From: Combretum micranthum
Taxonomy: Eukaryota > Streptophyta > Magnoliopsida > Myrtales > Combretaceae
DNA length: 64,000 nucleotides
NCBI GenBank assembly: GCA_024138025.1
Contig: JAMXBD010001041.1
Coordinates: 124,001-188,000, forward strand
Direction of reading: 5' to 3'
Shown here: one piece after another, positions 33,695-45,871 of the stretch
How positions within the stretch are numbered: the stretch's first letter is position 1
Layout of the letters: every line of letters starts with the position of its first letter
Position numbers and translations under genes: made by a program
Notes under the pieces: model-generated
Told to the model about the DNA's origin: nothing
Seen by the model: the letters and a program-made list of their open reading frames with translations, nothing else
Database searches by the model: none

Positions 33695-35387
33695 TATTGG
33701 TCCCGAAAGAATAACCAAGAGGGAATGAATTGGTTATTCAATAAAAATTTCACTTTTTTCAAAAACTCAACCAAATTCAGACCATTTAGTTAATCAAATT
33801 ATAATGGCTTTTAAACTTATTTGAAAACAATAAACTTAACCACCAATAACTTTAATAAAAATTCGGATAAAACATGTTTACTTAAGTTCACAAAAGATTA
33901 AACAAAAGTTTAAAGTTAAGCTTCCAATCTACTCTCTGGTTTAGTCTCTGATTAGAAAATAAACTTCCAGTTACTCCCTAATTTAGTCTCTGAGTATAAA
34001 AAATCAACTAAAACGTATAAGTAAACATGCACGAAATTAAAAAGATAAGGTAGAGAAGAATGCAAAGTCGACTTATAGAAGTTCCGCCTCAAGCGTCAAT
34101 CCTCTCTTCCAGCACCAAGCCGAGAACCCGATATTCCATATCGGTATATTCCACTATATCCAACAATCAACATGTTACAAATTGTCATAGCCAAAGCACT
34201 TGGCTACAATGCACTCAGCTTGATTCTCCAAGCTTTCCTTAAGCTAACAATCAATCTATTGAGTCTACTTGTAACTTTCAATCTCACACAAAGTGAATAA
34301 ATCTAAATAAGTGGAAATAAAATATGAATCCTCAAAATTTCGAACAAGAGAAGACAATAAGAATGACAATAATTTTGCTTGAATAAAATGAATTTTTGTG
34401 GCTTTCTATGTGCTTGATCTTTATCACATGAATGTTTTACTCTCACTCTATTTTGGGCATGTATAAATTATCCTTATTTTTTCCAACGACTAGGACTTGA
34501 AGTTCATAAGATTAAGTCCTGATATCGTACGTGTTATTCGGATGGGATCTGCTTGTTGAGTCTTCTTCAATTAAAAGAATTGAAGAAGCTGGTATCTTAT
34601 TGTAGTTATCTCATGATTTTCTCCAATAGATAAGGTTGGATATCCATCAGCTAAGATAATGATCTTTACCTTGAATTTTGAATTTGATTTATGATGTTGT
34701 TGATGTAGTCTTGATGAAAACTATCTTTTGATGCTGTTCACAAGAAAATAGGATCGTATCTTCTATATTTGTTGAATTCCTTATATGGCTAATTATTTAT
34801 TAAATAATCTCCACATGGAAATCTAGATCGCATCTCAAACATATCCAAAAAACAAAAAAAAAATTTGAAAAGCTTGTTGAGATGTATTTTTTCTTGACCA
34901 TGTGATTTTCACTTGCTGTCAAAAACATTATCTTTCCAAGAATAAACTTTAATCCAATAAAACTTGATTCCCCATGGATATTTAAACCAACTATGTGGAA
35001 CATAATTGAATGTATTACCCAAATACATTCAACTTTTGTGCTGGGTCTACAAATTAATGAATTAATTGAAGAAAAATCAATCTGTAATTTTTTGTTCGTG
35101 ATATTGCAGCTTTTTTGTGTGTTGTAGGTTTACTCTCTTATTTACCTTCTGATTGTCATAAATGTCTTGTAAACCAGTAATTTAGCTTCTGAGTTACCTT
35201 CTGTTTATTCATTTGTTCTTAAAAAACTTTCTCGAACATATTTAGAATTACTTTTTAAGTTGAATCTCTTTTGAAAAACATTTTCATAAACCTTTGATCA
35301 TACTTAAGTACTACACACTTAATAAATTTGTTAGTAAACACTTATACATGTTTTATTATCATCAAAACCAAATTAGGAGACTTAACA
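33695..35387 (-). repeat. 3' LTR of gag-only copia element
   Basis: 1693 bp, matching 37751-39715 except for the MITE in the latter. The terminal TG has become TA; the inner end reads GACTTAACA before the polypurine tract. Confidence 0.9.
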
Positions 35388-35400
35388 TTCTCTCCCTTTT
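35388..35400 (-). other. Polypurine tract of gag-only copia element
   Basis: The minus strand reads AAAAAGGGAGAGAA next to the LTR start TGTTAAG. Confidence 0.8.
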
Positions 35401-35937
35401 TGATGATGATAAAATATTATACAAAAAATATAAATGACTTAATTATGAAAAACAATATATATTTTTTGTTCACTTATTCTCTTATTAAAACTATTTTTAA
35501 CACCAATTATTTACCGACAAATAACATCTAATTGATTTAATATATACTTACTCCCTTTTTATGTTTTTCTTTTAGAAAATAAGCTTCCCCTTAATATGAT
35601 GCCAATTTATTTATTTATTTAAAAAAAATTAGATTCCAATTATTTTCATGTCAAAATATGGAGAGCAAATTATAAAGAATGAAAAACCATAATCAAGGGA
35701 GTTAGAATAATAATACCAAATTCTTTTACACTTTTTATTGTTTATGAAAGTCACTTCTCTTCTCTTCTGATTAAGGCAATTGTTGATTATAATCATATCC
35801 CTTTACTCTTTGCCCCAAATCTGAGATCACTAATAAACATGTTATACTTTTTTACAAACCCATACAAGTTTGGGTCAACTAAAATGCAAGCTTATATTTC
35901 ATTTATTCTTTCCTTGTTGATCACTAAGTTTGTTTCT

Positions 35938-37701
35938 TTAACAATATTTCTCAATGTGTCCTACTTTATTGCAAAAGAAACACGCATAAGAAGATATATT
36001 ATACATTTGATTTACCTGATAATAATGATTTTGTCTTGGATACACATTACCATATCCATACCTGTACTCTCTACTATACCTTATGAATGGATATTTTTGT
36101 TGAGGATACCTTCTGATGTAGCCTTTGTTGTTACTATTCATGCCTTTTTTACTCATTTCTTTAGTAGATTTACCATTCCCAGATTCACTTCCTTTAACAA
36201 ATACTATCTTTTTCACATTATATGATGAATTTCCATGTTCATAACCAAGTCCATACTTAATAAATGTTAGTCTTTGACTACTTATAAGCATGTTTAACTT
36301 CTTGTCACTTTCATTAAATTTATTGAATGTATTTTTAATAGACTATGACAGATCTTCTACTCTTCCTTTTGAATCCTTAATTTCATTTTTCAAAACATCA
36401 TTCTCTTTCTTTAAAACATCAGATTTAACATACAATTTTTCATTATCATTCTTTAAAATATCATTCTCATCAACAAGCAATTTGTTTATTTGTTTCAAAA
36501 CATATTTTTCATTTTTTAAAGCTTTATTTTTGACATCTAATTTAGAAATTTTCAATTTAGCCTTTTCAAGAGCCTTTAAAAGCTTTTTCATCCCAGAATA
36601 CATTTCATTATCACTCATTTCAGCTTCTGAATTAGAATTTACCTTGGATGTAGCCATCAAACACAAATTGGCTTCTTCCTCATCCTCATTTGCAGCTTCT
36701 GAGTTAGCTTTTGACTCATCTAAATCACTCCAACTCGCCTTCATTGCTCGATTTTTCTTCTTGAACTTCTCCATCTTCTTGATCAAAATAGGGCATTCGT
36801 ATTTGAAGTGTCCAGGCTTCTTGCACTCATAGCATATTATCTCCTTCTTTTCCTTCTTTTTATCATTCTCTTTATAACTTTTCCCTACATCACAACTATT
36901 GCGATTAATATCATATTTTTTATATTTAATAGAAATCTTACCTTCTTTCTTGATAAACTTATGAAGACGTTGAGCCAATAAATTGACATCCTCATCTTCA
37001 TCACTTGTTTCTTCTAATTCGGAATCTTCAACAGCCACTTTCTTTGCTTTAAAAGCTATTGTTTTCTTGTTACTTTCAAGTTCTTGAGTGGTGTTGAGAT
37101 GAGGTTTGTAGGCCATCCACTTCTCCCTTAATTGGATAAGCATAAGCTTGTTTAAGTCTTGGGCTTCTTTTATAGCTATATTTTTGGCATCCTACGACTT
37201 AGGAAAGATCTGCAACATCTTCCTGACAAGATCAGAATCTTCCATTTTCTTTCCAAGAGATGTTAGTTCATTAATTACAGTAGTAAAACGATTAAAAGCA
37301 TCATTGATTTTCTCATTAGGTTTAATATTAAACAATTCATATCTTTGCAATAAAGTATTAATTTTTGTTTCCTTAATAGTATCCATTCCTTCATATGTTT
37401 TAGACAACGTATCTTAAATTTCTTTTGTTGTATCGTTGGAAGAAATCAAATAAAATTCAGATGGTGCTATTGTAGTACATAATAAGTTCTTAGCCTTATT
37501 GTTCTTCTCTATTTGCTTCAATTCGGCATCTGAGAATGTAGCATCATTAGTTCTTGTTATTTCATTATCTCCAAATGCAATTACCTGCCAAGAATCATAA
37601 TCATTAGCTTTAATGTAAGTACGCATGCGCATCTTCCATTATAAATAATTCATGCCATCAAAATATGGAGCTCTATTGATTGCAATGTTATTTTCAACCA
37701 T
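35938..37701 (-). pseudogene. gag: Copia gag with two CCHC knuckles, nonsense mutations only
   Basis: From the Met at 37701 (MVENNIAINRAPYFDG) a single frame runs to 35938, about 588 codons, interrupted by stops at about 37640, 37411-37413, 37189-37191 and 36340-36342 but without frameshifts. Order: a DUF4219-like N-terminus, the UBN2 capsid region (LLQRYELFNIKPNEKINDAF, FTTVINELTSLGK), an acidic segment, the knuckle CYECKKPGHFKYEC, a long lysine/glutamate-rich coiled-coil-like stretch, and a second knuckle CFFCNKVGHIEKYC. No protease follows. In intact plant copia elements the protease would come right after the second knuckle. Confidence 0.88.
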
Positions 37702-37737
37702 TATGTTGGATCTCTCAATTTTGCAAAAAGAGAATTG

Positions 37738-37749
37738 CTCTTATACCAA
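37738..37749 (-). other. Primer-binding site of gag-only copia element
   Basis: The minus strand reads TGGTATAAGAGC, one change away from the initiator-Met signal, adjacent to the LTR at 37751. Confidence 0.85.
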
Positions 37750-37750
37750 T

Positions 37751-39715
37751 TGTTGTCTCGAAAGAATAACCAAGAGGGAGGTGAATTGGTTATTCAATAA
37801 AAATTTCACTTTTTCAAAAACTCAACCAAATTCACACCACTTAGTTAATCAAATTATAATGGCTTTTAAACTTACTTGAAAACAACAAACTTAACCACCA
37901 ATAACTTTAATAAAATTTGGATAAAACAAGTTTACTTAAGTTCACAAAAGATCAAGCAAAAGTTTAAAGTTAAGCTTCCAATTTACTCTCTGATTAGAAA
38001 ATAAACTTTCAGTTACTCTCCGATTTAGTCTTTGAGTATAAAAAATCAGCTAAAACATATAAGTAAACATGAACGAAATTAAAAAGATAAGGTAGAGAAG
38101 AGTGCAAAGTTGATTTATAGAGGTTTCGCTTCGAGCATTAGTCCTCTCTTCTAGCACTAAGTCGAGGACCTAGTATTCCACACCGGTACGTTCCACTATA
38201 TTTAACAATCAACAAGTTACAAGTTGTCTTTATCAAAGCACTTAGCTACAATGCATTCAGCTTGATTCTCCAAGCTTTCCTCAAGCTAACAATCAATCTA
38301 TTGAGTCTACTTGTAATTTTCAATCTCACACAAAGTGAATAAATCTAAATAAGTGGAAATAAAATATGAATCCTCAAAATTTCGAACAAGAGAAGGAAAT
38401 AAGAATGACAATAATTTTGCTTGAATAAAATGAAATTTTGTGGCTTTCTATGTGCTTGATCTCTATCACATGAATGTTCTACTCTCACTCTATTTTGGGC
38501 ATGTATAAATTATCCTTATTTCTTCCAACGATTAGGACTTGAAGTTCATAAGATTAAGTCCTGATATCGTGCATGTTATTATGATGGGATATGCTTGTTG
38601 ATTCTTCTTCAATTGAAAGAATTGAAGAAGCTGATATCTTATTGCAGTTATCTCATGATTTTCTCCAATAGATAAGGTTGGATATCCACCAGCTAAGATA
38701 ATGATCTTTATCTTGAATTTTGAATTTGATTTATGATGTTGTTGATGTATTCTTGATGAAAATTATCTTTTGATGCTGTTCACAAGAAAATAAGACCGTA
38801 TCTTCTATATTTATTGAATTCCATGTATGGCTAATTATTTATTAGACAATCTCCACATGAAAATCTGGATCGTGTCTCAAACATATCAAAAAAAAAAAAA
38901 ACTTGAAAGGCCTGTTTAGATGTATTTTTTCTTAACCACGTGATTTTCACTTGCTGTAAAAAAACATTAGGGTAAATACCCTATTTGGTACCTAAATTTT
39001 GACCAAAAGATCAATTAGGTACCTAAACTTTTAATTTGTTCAATTTCATGCCCAGGTAAACTTTTTGTGTCATAAATACTACCTCACTCTTTTATTGTCT
39101 CTTGAAAAAAAATGACACGTGTCAAACGATGATTGGGTAAGGTAGTATTTAGGGCATGAAAAGTTTGTTTGGGGTATGAAATCGAACAAATTAAAAGTTT
39201 AGGTACCTAATTGATCTTTTGGTCAAAGTACAAGTACCAAATGGGGCATTAACCCAAAACATTATCTTTCCAAGAATAAGCTTTAATCCAATAAAACTTG
39301 AATTCCCATGGATATCTAAACCAACTATGTGGAACATAATTAAATGTATTACCCAAACACATTCAACTTTGGTGCTAGATCTTCAAATTAATGAATTAAT
39401 TGAAGAAAAATCGATTTGTAATTTTCTGTTCATGATAATGCAACTTTTTTTGCGTGTTGCATGTGTACTCTCTGATTTACCTTCTGACCATTATAAATGT
39501 CTTGTAAACCAACGATTTAGCTTATGAGTTACCTTCTGTTTATTCATTTGTTCTTGAAAGACTTTCTCAAACATATTCTAAATTACTTTCTAAGTTGAAT
39601 CTCTTTTGAAAAACATTTTCATAAACCTTTGATCATCACTGCACACTTAATAAGTTTGTTAGTAAACACTTATACATATTTTTTGATCATTAAAACGAAA
39701 TTAGGAGACTTAAAA
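37751..39715 (-). repeat. 5' LTR of gag-only copia element, carries a MITE
   Basis: Starts TGTTGTCTCGAAAG on the plus strand and matches 33695-35387; removing the MITE and one 9-bp duplication copy leaves about 1.67 kb. The outer end reads GACTTAAAA, so the CA terminus is mutated. Confidence 0.9.
38970..39255. mobile_element. MITE of 286 bp, 9-bp duplication, long inverted repeats
   Basis: The ends are inverted copies (GGGTAAATACCCTATTTGGTACC at left; GGGTTAATGCCCCATTTGGTAC read from the right) and share TTGACCAAAAGATCAATTAGG over roughly 100 bases. AAAACATTA flanks both sides (38961-38969, 39256-39264). The other LTR of the same copia element shows the empty site at about 34922. The 9-bp duplication indicates a MULE-type MITE. 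Confidence 0.93.
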
Positions 39716-42689
39716 GATCAAAATATAATCTTAGTCTTACATACAACAATTACTAAAGCTGAAAGATTTTAAAGGAAGTCTATTCTAGAGTCTTCGATTA
39801 GATTTCCCCCAAAAGCTTCCCAAAAGCATAACCTTACCTGAGAATACGGTGATCTCAGGTATAAAAGCAAATGGTCCTATGACAACAAAAATCTATTGTG
39901 GTGTAAGCTCAACTAGCTTAGCGAGAATATTACCGAATTAGCGTACTTGTAACATGAAAATCAAACAAGTTATACTTAGACAAGCATATAAAGTGCATCA
40001 ATCACGTGAGCAAACAATATATATGATCAACCAAAAGTCATATGTTTGAACAGATTTATGCCCTCCATTTGGGGTTAGATGTTTTAGGCTTCATACAACC
40101 CAGTTTCGCAAATAAGTTTTGTAGATTTTTTAGTCTTCTACTTGCTCCAAAATTGATGGTTCTTTTAGGCTCCTATTCGCCCATGCAAACTTATGGGCCC
40201 CTGCAAACCCCACTACTATATTCTTATCTTACTGAGGGTATAGCAGGGAATGCAATGCAACCTATTTTGTGATATGCATGATCAAATTATGAATTTGTTT
40301 TCTTCTTATAATTAAAATGTTTTAAAGGTGACCATAGAATATTTGCAAACACTTCCACGTGGTATGAAGGCAATAATTAATTTACAAATAATTTATATTT
40401 CGGTATGCTTAATATAATTTCAACAAAAACCATAATCACAATTGATTCCCACATGAACCCACATGCATATTCCATTTTATCTTTTCTTACTTCTAATGCC
40501 TCTAATTTACAAGCACAAATAAAAGTATGAAAAAGTAGGAGATAAACTCACTCAGCCATTTCTTGCAAAATATTCTTCAACTATAGTAGTCTTTCGACTA
40601 CGTGTCCTCTAACTCCTTGTCATCTAAATAAACAAAATACCCGAAATGAGTATTTCATAAGGATTCTATCTAAAATTTCTAATTCTACTTTTCTATTGGT
40701 GCTACTTTTTCTGGTAGAGGTATTTCTAACTTAAAATGACTATAACTTGCTCATTTTATATTTGGAATTTCATGTATTAGTAGTCATTTTCTACCTACTC
40801 AAAAGGATATATCTTATTCCAAGGTTACTTTTAATTAAGGTTATTTAGGGGTCTGAATATAACGTTACAGATTTAAGAAAACATGTTCCAGCCTTTGATT
40901 TTCTTATTTTTCAAAGTTTCACTCCATTTGAACACTATATCATTCATAAAAAAAATTATTACCTTTGAAAAACATTCAATATTAACATTAGCTCATATTA
41001 TATGCATGATCCTAGTGATGTTGTTAAGAGAATGATTTGCATAAAACAATCTTTCATGGAAACTTGAAAAGTTAAGATTATGGAAAACTCATCATATTTG
41101 GGAAAATTTCTATCCTCATATTTTATGGAAATTTTATGTTTATACTAATCTTCTTTTTATTGATCCAAAGTTCAAAACATGAAGTCTTGTGTTTGAATTT
41201 ATTCTATGTAAGATTTTCTAGAAATTGTTTCTAGTTTCATACTTAGAAGAAACTCCATAGAATAATTTTATTTTGAAATCTCTATTTTTGATGGAAAGAA
41301 TTAGATAGTTCATTATGAGTAAATAAATTGAAAATCTTTCATAGTAAAGATTGTCAACATTTCCTAGGTAAAAAGATTTAATTTAACACTTGAAAAATTA
41401 ATATGGTGCCTACTTTTTTATTAATAAAATTTTCTTAAATGTTGATGATAGGGTTAATTTTATAAAACAATGACTTATCTATAAAACTAGAGATTAACTA
41501 GTCTTATTTATTTGCAAGAAAGTATATAATGATAGCATCAAATAGAGCAATAATAAAATGTTAGATTAATGAGCTTTAGGCTCTAAAACAGATATACATA
41601 TACTTGTATGTATTACATATAGAAAGTAAAGCTAGAAGCACGAACATAATAAAATCATAATTTTAACATAGAGTTAAATAAGACATGAACAAGATGTGTT
41701 TCTATGATTTCATTCCCTAGCATAAGTTCATGAGGATTTTTAGAAATCGTAACATACATGTTGTTCATGTTATGTCACATAACTAAAGAAGTGGTTTAGT
41801 GTTTACCTAAAGCTTAAAGATGGAGGATGGATTGAAGGAAATTTGTGAAACACACAAAGAGAAGGGGTGGGGGTGTGGGATCATGGTTTAAAAAGAGAGA
41901 GAGGAGAGTGTTGAGAGAAAATTTTGCAAGAGTTTGGTTATGGTAAAATGTGTGTGTGAAAAATGGAAGACAAAGGGGATATTTATAGAGTTTGAGGAGA
42001 TAATTTAGAGGTGATTAAAATAAATAAAAAAAGAAAATGATTGGAGGGAAATAGAGAGGGGGTAACAACGGTTTGAAGGGAAAGAAGAGAGAGGGAGTGA
42101 TAAAAAAAATTAATTTTGATAAAGAAAAGTAAATAAAGTGTAAGAGAAGTTATGTAAAAAGTTATACTGGAAATGAAAATATAAGAATAGGTATGTAAGA
42201 GGTGTATGAATAGGTAGTAAAAAAAAATAGAGATAGAGGAATAGTAATGAATTATAGACAAGACAAATCAATTACCGATAATAAAAAAAAATGTGTAAAT
42301 GAGCTATATATGATATTTTTAGAAGCTAAAAAAATTTATAACTAATATTTTATGATTCCTTGTCTCATTATGAGTCTAGGTATATTGTCGAAATATTTTC
42401 ATCGTTTTGCATGTCGATGCCTCAATTTAAAAAACTAATCCCATTTAGGTTCGAAACGAATGAATTTTTGACAAATCTAATCTTTCTAGGTTATAGGAAA
42501 TTTTTCAAGTTAGAATATAGGGTTATCTCATTTTTATTGTTCTTGGGTTTTTAGTATGGTCTTGTCGGATCTAGTTCCACTAGAAATCTTTGTTGATCTA
42601 TGTTGACCTATATTAACTTTAGGGTTCCAATTTGACTTCCAGTCCTAGGATTTACTCATAATACTTGTAATAAAATCTAAGGGTTTACA

Positions 42690-43945
42690 AGAATAATTTG
42701 GTACCTAAAGTTTAATTTTGAATAATTAGGTACTTGAACAAAATTTTCGTTGGTTTTTTTTTTTTTATAACTAAAGTTTAGTTTTGACATTTTTTAGTAT
42801 TCGAACAAAGTTTTCGTTACATTTTTTCATACTTGAAGTAAGTGAAATGATGTATGAAAAAATTCCATAAAAAGTTTCTTTAGATATCAAATTTGTTAAA
42901 AGTAAACTTCATGTATGAAAAATTCAATCAAAGCATTATTTTGGTACCAAATTATTTACAACCAAACTTCAAGCATTTTATTGTTTTTTTTTTTTTTTGG
43001 GCAATAGTTTAAGTACCATTTTTGTCATTATCCATATATATAATATAGCTATAAATAGACTTAAAATATAAATATTATCATTTTTATTTAGGCTTGACTT
43101 TTGAGTTAGGTGACAGAGCTTAATGAATCCGGCTCATTTATTAGGATGACTTTGACAGATTTAGCTTGATGAGCTCGGAACAGAGATCATTGCACTAGTC
43201 TACCCAATCCAACTTTTCTCATGTAGAGACACACACATAAGAGATGGCTATTGACATTGACCCTTGAGGACCTCATTCAGGATAACCATGAATTAAGTTT
43301 GCTCCATCTTATCCATCAATCACTGAGATGATTTAAAGGCCGTCATCCATGTCAAATGTTTATAAATATTTAGCCACTTCTGTTCATGTTGGGACTTTTT
43401 TCGAATAGAGAAGACAAAGAACATTTCATAGAGAAGACTTTATTCATGGAGATCAAACAAGGGAACTGAAAAGACTATCAATCCAACTTGCTCATGAAAT
43501 GTAAAGTTAACATGTGAGGTCTATTTAAGCTCCCCCACCTGTCACTTGTACATTCAAGATACCGAGACTACCTATTCCTCATTCCCATCATTCTCTCTAA
43601 GCTATCCCTTCATCAAGTATTATCTCCTCAACAACACTCTGAAGTCACCTTATAGACATCACATTTTGCTAAAATTATCTGACAATGTACATAAATATAA
43701 TTATAGCATAAAATTCAATTTTTGTAGACTTAGGGAATTATTTAGTTCTTGACATATGACATGATATCTTAGGAAATTAGCATAGGAATTAATAAAACAA
43801 AACAAAATAAAAATAATAATGATAACAAAGTTAGCAAATATATTAATTTATTAAGCTTTTCCAAAGACTTCATCATGAATAGTGTCAACATCTTCCTCCT
43901 TGGAACATGCCAGAAATACACCTAACAAGTCCATGCCCTCCACTT
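42690..43945 (+). other. Region with inverted-repeat fragment and a possible promoter
   Basis: 42693-42960 is bounded by AATAATTTGGTACC and its inverted copy, and holds several short relatives of TACTTGAACAAAATTTTCGTT, so it is probably a decayed MITE; a further T-rich end with TTTAAGTACCATTTTTGTCATTATCC reaches about 43032. In 43100-43700 there is a TATTTAAG box at about 43523 followed by a CT-rich stretch, resembling a plant LTR or promoter leader on the plus strand, but no gene follows. Confidence 0.4.
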
Positions 43946-44820
43946 TGTGCCCAATTTTGACCCGATTTCCTTTACATTTTTTTCCAAATTAATGGAGGAA
44001 TTACAATCCAGACATAAAGAGCTTTCAGTAGGTACTAAGTTTGTAAGATTTCATGAACATTTGGTATGTTAAATTAACTCATAAAATTAGAGAAAACTAA
44101 AATTCAACTTTCCAAATTTGTGGTGATTCGCATACAAAATTCATTTTTCAAGCAAGTTCGAAGATACAAAAAGCTCCAGAATAGTATGAACATTTCCGAT
44201 TTCTCATTTAATTAGGAAATTGTATCTCAATTGCATCACTTCCCCAAATTCGTGCCAAAACATGGTTGGAAAACCTAGATTTGAAATCGAACGAAACTGG
44301 CAAATCATGGGTGGTAATTTGTAGTCCTAGTACTATAAATGGGACTCCCATACTACACCACAACCCACGAATCAAGTCTATCCTCTCCTAATCTCCCTTA
44401 AATTTTGAATTTGAACTATTGTTCTTAAACAAGGGTTTCTAAATTTCTAACTTCGATTCCTTGTTTTACATGGGTAATTGGTAGAATCAAAGGCTATTAG
44501 AGTGTTCAGAAGCTTGAGGTTATAAAACCCCTCGCTCACAATCGCTTTCTGAGGTGGTCGAAATCCCCTTCATCTGAGCTATTCGATGTTGTCGCTGCTT
44601 TCCCTTCCTTGGAATACCACTATCTAGTGGTTCTTGAAGCAAATCAAGCTTACCGAAGTTCTCGGTCTCCTCTAAAACCCCTGTCTGACGCATCCCTACC
44701 AGCTCAACCACCCATCGTGCCAGTGAAACACCACATCGCCAGTGCTGTCATGTCCTTTACCTAGTCCCCTGTTGCAGACGTCTTTTGTTTCACGTAGGTA
44801 AGTTCCTTCTCTATTTACCT
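43946..44820 (+). mobile_element. Diverged LTR related to the 13498 and 51828 LTRs
   Basis: It begins TGTGCCCAATTTTGACCCG and has TATAAATGGGACTCCC at 44334, then ACGAATCAAGTC and TTAGAGTGTTCAGAAGCTTGAGG, in the same order and spacing style as the two related LTRs. Ends are approximate and no target-site duplication could be fixed. The 44520-44760 part is more GC-rich and ends in GTAGGTAAGTTCC, which looks like a splice donor but has no demonstrable gene around it. Confidence 0.45.
44334..44340 (+). promoter_or_regulatory. TATA box of the diverged LTR
   Basis: TATAAAT followed by GGGACTCCC, matching the arrangement at 14127. Confidence 0.45.
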
Positions 44821-44822
44821 TT

Positions 44823-44850
44823 TAATAATAATAATAATAATAATAATAAT
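44823..44850 (+). repeat. (TAA)n microsatellite
   Basis: Nine TAA units. Confidence 0.95.
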
Positions 44851-45853
44851 GGTTGTCATTGCATGATAATAGTAAATTAAAATAATCTGATATGATTCTT
44901 CTCATTTTACTCTCCACAAATTTATATCCATTGAGCCACCAATCACATTTTACACTACCATCCTGTATCTAAATTCTCATGCATCTTAATTATGTCACTA
45001 AATCCTTCTATTCCACTGCAAATATCCATTTTATTTCAAATCAAAACTTTCTATTTAAACTTACACTAATTTCATTTTCCTTTGTTGTCTTTGTATCATG
45101 TTTACATATACTATATTTGAAAATTAAATCTCTAAAATTCTATCTCTATTAATGGAATTACCCTGGTGATCACTCTAACCATATGTTTCTTGATATTCAT
45201 CTACCAATTATTTGATCTCCCAATGAGAATATAGGAGATACTCCACCTTCTTATTTTCAAGAATATCTAGGGCAGCAAAATTTCCTTAACCTCTTCCATA
45301 GTTATGCATCAAGTAGCCTCTCAGGCATTGGTTCAAACTTATAGACTATATTCACAAACTTTTTCAAACTTATACATTAGCACACCTAGGTCCATATCCA
45401 TACTCCATTGTTTCTTTGAGTCTTCTGTCTCATATTCTATTGCTGTTGTGTAACTACTCCCAAAAGAGTATTCACCACCTACATGAGCTATGTAGCATTC
45501 ACTGGTACCTATTGACTACAGATGAGGCTGGTCATGGTGGGGTGGTGGTAGTTCATGCGGTAATAGATTCTAGGGTAGCTGGTTCTCACGTAATTGTCCT
45601 CTTATTAACTTCCTCTTAACCATCTATGGAGGAAACAACATAAGCTATTCTCCTTCTAGGTAGCATTCTAACATAGACCAACACATTACAAAAGATAAAG
45701 CTAAATCCAACTTAAAGATCAAAACTCTTATTACTTACTAGATAAAACCAAACTAAGCTAGAAGAGCAACACTTATTATTGCTACCCCACTCATCAATGC
45801 TCAACGTCCTAAGGACTTCATAACCTAGATCTAATAAGATTTAAAACCTATAA
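44851..45853 (-). other. Non-coding leader side of a truncated gypsy element
   Basis: Lies inside the PBS of the LTR at 45872-48094, so it would be the 5' leader of that element, but no gag could be recognised before the (TAA)n run and the diverged LTR. Confidence 0.4.
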
Positions 45854-45864
45854 CTCTGATACCA
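45854..45864 (-). other. Primer-binding site next to gypsy LTR
   Basis: The minus strand reads TGGTATCAGAG, seven bases inside the LTR end at 45872. Confidence 0.85.
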
Positions 45865-45871
45865 AATAAGT

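Larger units (their letters stand above)
33695..39715 (-). mobile_element. Gag-only Ty1-copia element (TR-GAG type)
   Basis: Two LTRs (33695-35387 and 37751-39715) enclose 2.4 kb that encodes only gag. A PBS (minus strand TGGTATAAGAGC, 37738-37749) and a polypurine tract (35388-35400) are in the right places. Protease, integrase, RT and RNase H are absent. This layout matches the plant class called terminal-repeat retrotransposons with a GAG domain. The flanks TATCA (33690-33694) and GATCA (39716-39720) could be an aged target-site duplication. A second member of the family is at 61114-63690. Confidence 0.85.
33430..42689 (-). mobile_element. Tekay-like solo LTR split by a copia insertion
   Basis: The left end (CTCACGCCCCAAGG at about 33431) matches the Tekay LTR end at 6504, and the right end (GGGTTTACA ending 42689) gives TGTAAACCC on the minus strand, like the LTR start at 10015. 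Between them lie 33430-33694 and 39716-42689, about 3.2 kb after the copia element 33695-39715 is removed, close to the 3.5-kb LTR length of the first gypsy element. No coding part flanks it. The flanks GAAAT and AGAAT are only a weak target-site match, so the solo-LTR reading is an inference. Confidence 0.55.

Noticed and set aside
35839..36832. Plus-strand open frames as a membrane protein
   Set aside because: They are antisense to the copia gag on the minus strand; hydrophobicity comes from the complement of lysine/glutamate codons.
44750..44820. Real exon ending at a GTAAGT donor
   Set aside because: No coding exon or acceptor could be paired with it, and it lies in a probable LTR.
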